Below, piece by piece: positions 8,205 through 14,038 of a stretch of DNA of 17,450 bases (its first letter is position 1; the number at the start of each line of letters is the position of its first letter). Where the stretch lies: NCBI GenBank assembly GCA_955652025.1, contig CATPAO010000035.1, forward strand, positions 1-17,450. The letters are read 5' to 3'. The stretch is from Casimicrobiaceae bacterium (GTDB lineage: Bacteria; Pseudomonadota; Gammaproteobacteria; Burkholderiales; Casimicrobiaceae). The notes below the pieces were generated by a model. The model searched no databases. It was not told the origin of the DNA and was given only the letters and a program-made list of their open reading frames with translations. The position numbers and the translations under genes are program-made.

Positions 8205-8735
8205 ATGCAGCTTATTGCGGACTATTTCCCGCTCCTCCTCTTTTTCGTCGCGTTCAAGTGGCAGGGCATCTATGTCGCGACCGCGGTCGCCATCGCCGCA
8301 TCGGTCGCGCAGATCGTCTGGTTCTACTGGCGCGGCAAGGTGTCGGCGGTCCACTGGCTGTCGTTCGCGATCATTGTCGTCTTCGGCGGCGCGACGCTGC
8401 TCCTGCAGGACGAGACCTTCATCAAATGGAAGCCCACGGTGCTCTACGCGGTGTTCGGCAGCGTGCTCGCGATGGGGAAGCTCGTCTTTCGCCGCGACCT
8501 GCTCGCGCTACTGCTGAAGGACCTGACGTTGCCGTCTTCGGTGTGGTCGCGCCTGACCTGGTCGTGGGTCGGCTTTTTCGCGCTGATGGCGATCGCCAAT
8601 TGGTACGTCGCCTTTCATTTCTCGACCGACGCCTGGGTGAATTTCAAAGTATGGGGCGGAATCGGGCTGTTTGTGTTGTTCGCGCTGGCACAGGGCATCG
8701 TGCTGGCGCGCTACGTCTCCGAGCCGACGCCGTGA
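8205..8735 (+). CDS. yciB: YciB / inner-membrane septation protein A (IspZ family)
   Basis: This is a 176-residue polytopic inner-membrane protein with about five hydrophobic helices and the family opening MQLIADYFPLLLFFVAFK. Other conserved stretches are QDETFIKWKPTVLYAVFG at residues 68-85, LPSSVWSRLTWSW at 109-121 and ANWYVAFHFSTDAWVNFKVWG at 131-151. Members take part in cell-envelope synthesis and normal septation. The ATG at 8205 matches the family N-terminus exactly, and the frame upstream of it is non-coding. A consensus TATAAT precedes it. The stop overlaps the bolA-like GTG start by four bases, so the two are translationally coupled. The yciB-bolA-PpiC order is common in betaproteobacteria. 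Confidence 0.95.
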   Translation: MQLIADYFPLLLFFVAFKWQGIYVATAVAIAASVAQIVWFYWRGKVSAVHWLSFAIIVVFGGATLLLQDETFIKWKPTVLYAVFGSVLAMGKLVFRRDLLALLLKDLTLPSSVWSRLTWSWVGFFALMAIANWYVAFHFSTDAWVNFKVWGGIGLFVLFALAQGIVLARYVSEPTP

Positions 8736-9016
8736 ACGCCGCCACCACGCTCGAGGCGCGGCTTGGCGCGCTCGCGCCGATCGTTCTCGAAATCACCGAC
8801 GACAGCGCCCAACACGCCGGGCATGCCGGCGCCGCGGCCGGCGGCGGGCACTTTTCGGTCACGATCGTGTCCGAGCACTTCCTCGGGCTCTCCCGACTCG
8901 CGCGGCACCGCGCCGTGCTCGATCGCGTCGGCGACCTGATCCCTTATCCTGTGCATGCGCTTGCGATTCGCGCGCTTGCACCCGACGAGTTCCATTCCTC
9001 ACGAAAGGATGCATGA
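8732..9016 (+). CDS. bolA: BolA-family protein
   Basis: This is a 94-residue BolA/IbaG-type protein. It has the class II KH-like fold signature: RLGALAPIVLEITDDSAQHAGH at residues 10-31 with the conserved His28/His31 region, HFSVTIVSEHFLGLSRLARHRAV at 40-62, and the C-terminal PYPVHALAIRALAPDEF at 71-87. BolA proteins bind monothiol glutaredoxins through a shared Fe-S cluster and affect iron handling, stress response and cell shape. The GTG start at 8732 overlaps the yciB stop (GTGA), and the PpiC-type gene begins one base after the stop. An alanine/glycine-rich loop, AGHAGAAAGGG (residues 29-39), slightly lengthens the turn before the second strand. The family is clear; the subgroup (BolA or IbaG) is not settled. 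Confidence 0.93.
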   Translation: MNAATTLEARLGALAPIVLEITDDSAQHAGHAGAAAGGGHFSVTIVSEHFLGLSRLARHRAVLDRVGDLIPYPVHALAIRALAPDEFHSSRKDA

Positions 9017-9017
9017 C
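9003..9017 (+). promoter_or_regulatory. Ribosome binding site that sets the PpiC-like start
   Basis: AAAGGA at 9004-9009 is spaced eight bases from the ATG at 9018. Another in-frame ATG at 9009 overlaps this site and would add only Met-His-Asp, so 9018 is chosen. It also gives a clean signal-peptide start, MKRTF. Confidence 0.65.
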
Positions 9018-9830
9018 ATGAAACGAACCTTCGTCGCGGCAGCTGTGCTTGCCGCCCTGCTGCCCGCGACCGCGGCGCTCGCTCAAACGCCCGCCAAGGC
9101 CAAGGACGCTCCCGCGAAGGCGGCGGCCACGAGCGACAAGGCGCTCTACACGCAGGCGCAATTCGACCTGCTGCTGAAGGAGCGGCTGGCGCAGCAAAAC
9201 GCGCAGGACACGCCGGAATTGCGCAACACGGTCAAGGAGGAGCTCAACACACGCGAGCTGCTCGCGCGCGAAGCGCGCAAGAAGGGACTGGACAAGACCG
9301 CGGATATGAAGACGCAGATGGACCTCGCCGGGCAGACCGTGCTCGTGCGCGCGTACGTTGCCGATTGGATCCAGAAGAATCCGGTTCCGGAGTCCGAGCT
9401 CAAGAGCGAATACGAAAAAATCAAGACGCAGATCGGCGACAAGGAGTACAAGGTGCGCCACATCCTCGTCGAGAAGGAAGACGAGGCGAAGGAAGTCATC
9501 GCCGAATTGCAGAAAGGTGCCAAGTTCGACGAGCTCGCCAAGGCGCGATCGAAGGACCCGGGCTCCAAGGACCGTGGCGGCGACCTCGACTGGAACGCGC
9601 CGGCAAGTTTCGTGAAGCCGTTCGGCGAGGCCATGGCGAAGACGCCGAAAGGCAAGTTCACGCCACAACCCGTACAGACGCAGTTCGGTTGGCATGTGAT
9701 CATGATCGACGACGTGCGCGACGCCAAGGTGCCGTCGTATGACGAAGTGAAGCCGCAGCTGCAGCAGCGTCTTCAAGCGCAGTGGCTCGACAAGTACTTC
9801 AAAGATCTGCGCGCCAAGAACGGCGTGTGA
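9018..9830 (+). CDS. Periplasmic parvulin-type peptidyl-prolyl isomerase (PpiC/SurA-like)
   Basis: This 270-residue exported protein catalyses cis-trans isomerisation at proline and acts as a chaperone in the periplasm. A Sec signal peptide spans residues 1-22 (MKRTFVAAAVLAALLPATAALA), with likely cleavage after ALA. A lysine/alanine-rich linker follows. A helical SurA_N-like region occupies about 44-135 (LAQQNAQDTPELRNTVKEEL, TRELLAREARKKGLDKTADM). The parvulin domain at about 143-232 carries EYKVRHILVEKEDEAKEVIA, FDELAKARSKDPGSKDRGGD and the closing TQFGWHVIMIDDVR. No lipobox is seen, so it is probably soluble rather than a PrsA-like lipoprotein. It ends the yciB-bolA unit, 66 bases before a strong intrinsic terminator. 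Confidence 0.94.
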   Translation: MKRTFVAAAVLAALLPATAALAQTPAKAKDAPAKAAATSDKALYTQAQFDLLLKERLAQQNAQDTPELRNTVKEELNTRELLAREARKKGLDKTADMKTQMDLAGQTVLVRAYVADWIQKNPVPESELKSEYEKIKTQIGDKEYKVRHILVEKEDEAKEVIAELQKGAKFDELAKARSKDPGSKDRGGDLDWNAPASFVKPFGEAMAKTPKGKFTPQPVQTQFGWHVIMIDDVRDAKVPSYDEVKPQLQQRLQAQWLDKYFKDLRAKNGV

Positions 9831-9865
9831 TTCCGGAACCGGAACCAAAGCGGCGCACGCGCCAA

Positions 9866-9885
9866 AGCGCGCGTAACCGCGCGTT
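9866..9885 (+). other. GC hairpin upstream of the PpiC-like gene terminator
   Basis: AGCGCGCG, a TAAC loop and CGCGCGTT can form an 8-base-pair stem including one G-U pair. No T-run follows, so it is not a terminator by itself. It may protect the 3' end of the transcript or assist the terminator that starts 11 bases later. Confidence 0.4.
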
Positions 9886-9895
9886 ACGAATTCGA

Positions 9896-9925
9896 GGGCG
9901 GGCCGACAGGTCCGTCTCTTTTTTT
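9896..9925 (+). terminator. Intrinsic terminator after the yciB-bolA-PpiC unit
   Basis: GGGCGGGCC, a GACA loop and GGTCCGTCT can pair into a 9-base-pair stem with three G-U pairs. The T-rich tail overlaps the end of the stem and finishes in seven consecutive Ts at 9919-9925. Orientation and position fit termination of transcription coming from the PpiC-like gene. Confidence 0.75.
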
Positions 9926-9968
9926 GTGGCGCGCGCCAGAACGGCCGGCTCGCCGGGCAGCAGCGCGA

Positions 9969-9977
9969 TGCTATCCT
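9969..9977 (+). promoter_or_regulatory. Possible extended -10 promoter for the TctB remnant / gamma-glutamyltransferase unit
   Basis: TGCTATCCT fits an extended -10 element (TG-N-TATxxT) and lies downstream of the terminator, 57 bases before the TctB-like ATG. No convincing -35 hexamer is present. It is the best promoter candidate in the 204-base gap 9831-10034, which otherwise holds only the hairpins and a GGAGG ribosome binding site at 10025-10029. Confidence 0.3.
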
Positions 9978-10034
9978 ACGCGGGCTTCGCGGCGGACCCC
10001 CGTCGCATTCGCGTCGACACGTGTGGAGGAACGC

Positions 10035-10384
10035 ATGGCGGCCCTTCGCAATCCGAAGGATTTTTGGTCGGGCCTGTTGTTCATCGGCATCGGTGCAGCC
10101 GCGATCGTCCTCGGATCGACATACACAATCGGTTCGGCGGCGCGCATGGGGCCATGTTACTTCCCGCGCGCACTCGGCATTTTGCTGATCGTGCTCGGAT
10201 CGATCCTCTGGGACCGATGATGGAGGAAAACCTGCGCCGCGCGCGGCTGCCGTCACGCGGCGATCCGTTGGTGTTCGCGTTTCGGCCGATCTCCGCCGGT
10301 CTGCTGATCGCCGCCGTGCCGCTCGTCCTGCTCGTCGGATTGCCCAACATCCGCAAGAAGCGCGAGGAGGCATTTCAGGGATGA
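10035..10384 (+). pseudogene. Broken TctB-like subunit of a tripartite tricarboxylate transporter
   Basis: The first frame (10035-10220, 61 residues) is a clear TctB start: RNPKDFWSGLLFIGIGAAA, then GSAARMGPCYFPRALGILLIVLG, covering the first two membrane helices. It stops at TGA 10218-10220. The match continues in another frame from about 10217 to 10384: LRRARLPSRGDPLVFAFRP, then LLIAAVPLVLLVGLP. Together these make about 115 residues, where TctB proteins usually have about 150-170 and four helices. A frameshift near 10210 and loss of internal and C-terminal sequence are the simplest reading. The first frame has a strong GGAGG at 10025-10029. The second could start at ATG 10217, overlapping the stop by four bases, so two small proteins cannot be fully excluded. 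The usual TctA and TctC partners are absent. The gene end overlaps the gamma-glutamyltransferase start by four bases. Confidence 0.7.
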
Positions 10385-12000
10385 ACGATGCGGGAATCGC
10401 GCGCGGCATTGCACCGCGCTTCGATTGGTCGATGCCGTACGCGTCACGCCGGCAGCCGATCTTCGCGCCGAACGCGGTGGCGACATCGCAACCGCTTGCC
10501 ACCCAGGCCGGGATCGCGATGCTCGCGCGCGGCGGCAACGCCGTCGATGCCGCGCTGGCGACGGCGATTACGCTCACGCTGGTCGAGCCGTGCAGCAACG
10601 GCATCGGCTCCGACCTGTTCGCCATTCTGTGGGACGGCCGGCAACTCATGGGCCTGAACGCTTCGGGGCGCTCGCCTGCTGCGTGGACGCCGGCGCGCTT
10701 CGCCGGCGGCGGCACGATACCGCAACGCGGCTGGGATTCGGTGACGATTCCCGGTGCCGTTTCCGGTTGGGTCGCGCTGTCGCAGCGATACGGCAAGCTG
10801 CCGTTCGCCGATCTGTTCGAGCCCGCGATCCACTATGCGCGCGACGGCTTTCCCGTCTCGCCGGTCGTCGCCGAAAAATGGCGCGCAGCGGTTCCGCTCA
10901 TGCCGACCGGCCTGGGATGGCAGGAGCACTTTCTGCCCTCGGGCCGCGCACCGGTCGCCGGCGAACGCTTCACGAGCCAGGCGGTCGCGACGACGCTTGG
11001 CAAAATCGCCGCGTCGAACGGCGAAGCGTTCTACCGCGGCGAGCTCGCGGCGACGATGGCGGCGCATTCGCAGGCGCATGGTGGCGTGCACACGGTCGCC
11101 GATTTCGCGGCTCACGCGTGCGACTGGGTCGAACCGTTGGCGCAGGATTATCGCGACGTGACCGTGCATGAAATTCCGCCCAACGGCCAGGGCATCGCCG
11201 CGCTGATCGCGCTTGGCATCCTCGAACATTTCGACGTCGGCTCGGAGCCGCCGGACTCCGTCGCCGGCCAGCATCTGCAGATCGAGGCGATGAAGCTCGG
11301 CTTCGCCGATGCGCTCCGCTACGTGGCGGACATTCGGTCGATGGAGCTGCCCCCGTCGGCGTTGCTCGATCGAACGTATCTCGCCTCGCGCGCGCGGCTG
11401 ATCGATCGCTCGCGGGCGCAGGATTTCGGACCCGGCGCGCCGCCGCGTGGCGGAACGGTCTATCTTTGCGCCGCCGACGCTAACGGGATGATGGTGTCGC
11501 TAATCCAATCGAACTACATGGGATTCGGCGCCGGCGTCGTCGTTCCCGGCACCGGCATATCCATGCAGAATCGAGGCGCCGGATTCGTGCTGCAGGCCGG
11601 GCATCCGAACGAAGTCGGCGGCGGCAAGCGCCCGTTTCACACGATCATTCCTGGATTTGTCACGCGCGGCGGCGCGCCGCTTGCCGCGTTCGGCGTCATG
11701 GGCGGTCCGATCCAGCCGCCGGGACACGTCCAAACGCTGGTGCGCATGTTCGACCACGGGATGAATCCGCAGGCGGCGCTCGACGCTCCGCGTTGGAAGA
11801 TCAACGTCGGCAGCTCGATCGACCTCGAAGCGAGCGCAGCACCGGCTCTGCGCGCCGGGCTGATCGCGCTCGGCCACCGGATGGAATCGGTGCCGGATTC
11901 CTACATGGATTTTGGCGCCGGGCAATGCATCGTCAACATGGGCGGCGGCTACGTCGCCGCGTCGGACCCGCGCCGGGATGGGCAGGCCGCGGGGTTCTAA
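10381..12000 (+). CDS. Gamma-glutamyltransferase-family Ntn hydrolase (YwrD-like, no signal peptide)
   Basis: This is a 539-residue member of the gamma-glutamyltranspeptidase family, which matures by self-cleavage before a catalytic threonine. The N-terminal region has VATSQPLATQAGIAMLARGG and NAVDAALATAITLTLVEPCS, then NGIGSD, all typical. The catalytic threonine is predicted as Thr359 in RGGTVYLCAAD, giving subunits of about 358 and 181 residues. In the small subunit, SMQNRGAGF and GGPIQPPGHVQ (441-451) are conserved. The residue after Thr359 is Val where Escherichia coli GGT has a second Thr, as in the YwrD-like branch. There is no signal peptide, so it should be cytoplasmic, unlike periplasmic GGT. 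The ATG at 10381 overlaps the TctB remnant stop (ATGA); AGGAGG lies at 10365-10370. The substrate is uncertain: glutathione, other gamma-glutamyl compounds or an acylated amine. Confidence 0.9.
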   Translation: MNDAGIARGIAPRFDWSMPYASRRQPIFAPNAVATSQPLATQAGIAMLARGGNAVDAALATAITLTLVEPCSNGIGSDLFAILWDGRQLMGLNASGRSPAAWTPARFAGGGTIPQRGWDSVTIPGAVSGWVALSQRYGKLPFADLFEPAIHYARDGFPVSPVVAEKWRAAVPLMPTGLGWQEHFLPSGRAPVAGERFTSQAVATTLGKIAASNGEAFYRGELAATMAAHSQAHGGVHTVADFAAHACDWVEPLAQDYRDVTVHEIPPNGQGIAALIALGILEHFDVGSEPPDSVAGQHLQIEAMKLGFADALRYVADIRSMELPPSALLDRTYLASRARLIDRSRAQDFGPGAPPRGGTVYLCAADANGMMVSLIQSNYMGFGAGVVVPGTGISMQNRGAGFVLQAGHPNEVGGGKRPFHTIIPGFVTRGGAPLAAFGVMGGPIQPPGHVQTLVRMFDHGMNPQAALDAPRWKINVGSSIDLEASAAPALRAGLIALGHRMESVPDSYMDFGAGQCIVNMGGGYVAASDPRRDGQAAGF

Positions 12001-12032
12001 AATCTCCCGCGGGCCGTCCGGTCGTTACGCCG

Positions 12033-13205
12033 TTACGGCGACTTGCTGATGTCGACACGACGCGCCTCGGCGTCGTTTGCTGCGCCGGTGACGAAGAACG
12101 GCGGCTTCATCGTGATGCTCGCCTCCGGCACGCCGGCAGCGGTAAGCGCATCGCGCACCGCGACCGCGCGGTCTTTCGCGAGCGTTTCGTTGGCGGCCGC
12201 GTCGCCGGTCTTGTCGGTGTAGCCGGTGACGTCCACGTTGGCGCTGTCTTTCTTGATCGCGTCAACCGCACCGGCGATCGCCTTCTTCGCGTCATCGCCA
12301 AGCGTGGCCTGCCCGACCTCGAAATAGACCTTCGTCGGGAGGCCGGCGGCCACCACGGCGGGCACGGCGGCGGGCGGTGGCGTCGTGACAACCGCAGACG
12401 GCGGCGCAGGCGGGGCGGTAACGGCCTTTTCGTCCGGCTGCTGCCCGCAACTCGACAGCCGCGACAACAGGAACAGGGCGACCGCCGCGGCGATCAACCA
12501 CGGCAACCAGCGCATGAACCCGCTCGCACCGCGCGCCGCATCGGCCGCGACGTCGGTCGCCACCGTGCCGCCGCGATTCGCCGTGCTCGCCGCCGCGCTG
12601 CCGGCCGCATGCATCGGGTCAGCGGCCTTGCCCGCGAGCGATCCCAGCATGGCCGCCGGACTCGTAAATCCGAGCGCGCTCGTGAGCCGGCTGTCGAGCG
12701 CTCCCTGCAAAAAGCTCGCTTGGCTTGCGAGCAGCGACGCGAGTCCGTTGGCGTTCAATCCGTTGTCGCCGACGAATTTCTTGATGAATGCAAGCACGAG
12801 CGGCGCGAGGAGCGCGAGCAGGTTCTTCGCCGATTGCGGGCTCTTCAGCCCGGCAACCGATGCGAGCGTGCTGGCGAGTCCGCCCGCTTTGTCGCCGAGT
12901 AACGAGGTCAGCAGACCCGACCCTGCGCTCATCAGTGACGTCGCCTGTTGGCCGCCGCCGGAAAACAGGCCGGTGATATTGCCGAGCATGCCGGTGTTAA
13001 CTGCCGGATTATTGAGCAGCGCCAGGAGCCCCTGTGCGCCACGCGGCGTCGCGCCCTGCTGTGCAATGCTGCCGAGGAGCGCGGGCAGCGTGGACGACAC
13101 CGCGGTCTGCGTGGCGGCAGGCGACTCGCCGAGAAATTTTCCCGCTATGTCGGCAAAGTTGCTCGGCAACCCTTGCTTGACAAAATCTAACAGATTGACG
13201 GCCAT
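12033..13205 (-). CDS. DUF937 and OmpA-domain inner-membrane protein
   Basis: This is a 390-residue protein with three parts. Residues 1-190 form a DUF937-like region of Leu/Gly/Ser-rich repeats (LPALLGSIAQQG, LLTSLLGDKAGGL, LLALLAPLVLAF, NANGLASLLASQ). A low-complexity Ala-rich linker leads to one transmembrane helix at about 232-250 (MRWLPWLIAAAVALFLLSRL). After a proline-rich spacer (260-285), a C-terminal OmpA-like peptidoglycan-binding domain covers 290-390, with TKVYFEVGQATLGDDAKKAI, VDVTGYTDKTGD, NETLAKDRAVAVRDAL and ARRVDI. There is no N-terminal signal peptide, so the likely topology is DUF937 in the cytoplasm and OmpA in the periplasm. The start has AAGGAG eight bases upstream (13214-13219). 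It is transcribed convergently with the gamma-glutamyltransferase gene, 32 bases apart. Its function is unknown. Confidence 0.88.
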   Translation of the reverse strand: MAVNLLDFVKQGLPSNFADIAGKFLGESPAATQTAVSSTLPALLGSIAQQGATPRGAQGLLALLNNPAVNTGMLGNITGLFSGGGQQATSLMSAGSGLLTSLLGDKAGGLASTLASVAGLKSPQSAKNLLALLAPLVLAFIKKFVGDNGLNANGLASLLASQASFLQGALDSRLTSALGFTSPAAMLGSLAGKAADPMHAAGSAAASTANRGGTVATDVAADAARGASGFMRWLPWLIAAAVALFLLSRLSSCGQQPDEKAVTAPPAPPSAVVTTPPPAAVPAVVAAGLPTKVYFEVGQATLGDDAKKAIAGAVDAIKKDSANVDVTGYTDKTGDAAANETLAKDRAVAVRDALTAAGVPEASITMKPPFFVTGAANDAEARRVDISKSP

Positions 13206-13213
13206 GGGATAGT

Positions 13214-13219
13214 CTCCTT
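13214..13219 (-). promoter_or_regulatory. Strong ribosome binding site of the DUF937-OmpA gene
   Basis: On the minus strand AAGGAG stands eight bases before the ATG at 13205. It is among the best Shine-Dalgarno sequences in the window and suggests efficient translation. The rest of the 195-base gap 13206-13400 shows no gene. A weak minus-strand TAGGAT near 13323-13330 is the only -10-like motif noticed, and it has no supporting -35. Confidence 0.5.
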
Positions 13220-13400
13220 CTCGGAGTGGGGGTCCGGCGAAAAACCGGAGGTGCCAAGCGCCAGGCGGCGAGCGGGGAGCGCGCCTCGATGTCGTCGCGC
13301 GTCGTACGGCCGGCGGCTCCCCCTATCCTACGTCAGCGTCGCCGTGCCGTGTATGACAGTCCCGTGATGAAAGTGGCATGGCGGCCACATCGGGTGGCGC

Positions 13401-14015
13401 CTACGGGCGCTGTTTCTTAAGCGTGGACAGCGGCAAGAGCGGCGGCAAGTCGAGCCGCTTGCGCCCGTTCTCGATCTGCGCGAGTGCCGGCGTTTTCACC
13501 ATCGTCGACAAGCTTCGGCGCGTCAATTCCTGATAGCTTTGCGTGCCCTCGATCTTCCACGCCATTTCCTGGTCGGTCAGCGCGCGCACCACCTTGGCCG
13601 GGACGCCGGCAGCCAACGAGCGCGGCGGTACCGTCATGCCGGCCTTCACGAACGCCATCGCCGCCACGATCGCGGATTCTCCGATGATCGCATTGTCGTT
13701 GACGACCGCATTCATGCCGACGAGCGCGTTGCGCTCCACAACGCACCCGTGAAGGACGGCACCGTGGCCGATATGGCCCTCCTCACAAACGACGGTATCG
13801 GTCCCGGGAAAGCCATGCATGATGCAGCCGTCCTGGACGTTGGCGCCGGCGCGCACTTCGATCCGGCCGAAATCGCCACGCAGGCAAGCGCACGGACCGA
13901 CGTAACATCCGGGCCCGACGATCACATCGCCGATCAACACGGCGCTCGGGTGGACGAACGCGGAGGCGTCGACGACCGGCGTGATGCCGTTGATCGAATA
14001 GACGGACAGTTCCAT
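13401..14015 (-). CDS. paaY: PaaY-type gamma carbonic anhydrase-like hexapeptide-repeat protein
   Basis: This is a 204-residue left-handed beta-helix protein of the PaaY/CaiE branch of gamma carbonic anhydrases. Hexapeptide repeats run from about residue 17 to 140, including [38 protein letters not shown] and [20 protein letters not shown]. Zinc ligands are predicted as His67, His84 and His89; their spacing of 17 and 5 matches the CaiE/PaaY type. Arg46, Asp48 and Gln61 are also present. The C-terminal helix carries [22 protein letters not shown] and GRKRL, as in PaaY. PaaY hydrolyses dead-end thioesters in phenylacetate breakdown and can show carbonic anhydrase activity. No paa genes are nearby. 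The ATG at 14015 has GAGG five bases upstream. The frame is open well into purL, but the family start is here. It lies 23 bases after purL. Confidence 0.88.
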   Translation of the reverse strand: MELSVYSINGITPVVDASAFVHPSAVLIGDVIVGPGCYVGPCACLRGDFGRIEVRAGANVQDGCIMHGFPGTDTVVCEEGHIGHGAVLHGCVVERNALVGMNAVVNDNAIIGESAIVAAMAFVKAGMTVPPRSLAAGVPAKVVRALTDQEMAWKIEGTQSYQELTRRSLSTMVKTPALAQIENGRKRLDLPPLLPLSTLKKQRP

Positions 14016-14038
14016 CGTTGCCTCGCTTTCCTCGCGCG

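Noticed and set aside
9831..10034. Possible tctC remnant upstream of the TctB-like gene
   Set aside because: Translation of all plus-strand frames here gives no recognisable substrate-binding-protein motif; only hairpins, a terminator and a weak promoter are visible.
8859..10796. A 645-codon minus-strand open frame across bolA, the PpiC-like gene, the TctB remnant and the gamma-glutamyltransferase start
   Set aside because: It is antisense to well-recognised genes, rich in Arg/Ala as expected of a GC-rich shadow frame, and shows no recognisable domain.
12028..12040. Hairpin CGCCG-TTA-CGGCG between the convergent gamma-glutamyltransferase and DUF937-OmpA genes
   Set aside because: It has only five base pairs and covers the minus-strand stop codon. 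The nearest minus-strand T-run is about 25 bases away, so it does not qualify as an intrinsic terminator.
13397..13410. Hairpin GCGCC-TACG-GGCGC at the end of the paaY-like gene
   Set aside because: The stem is five base pairs, overlaps the stop codon and has no T-run after it on the minus strand.
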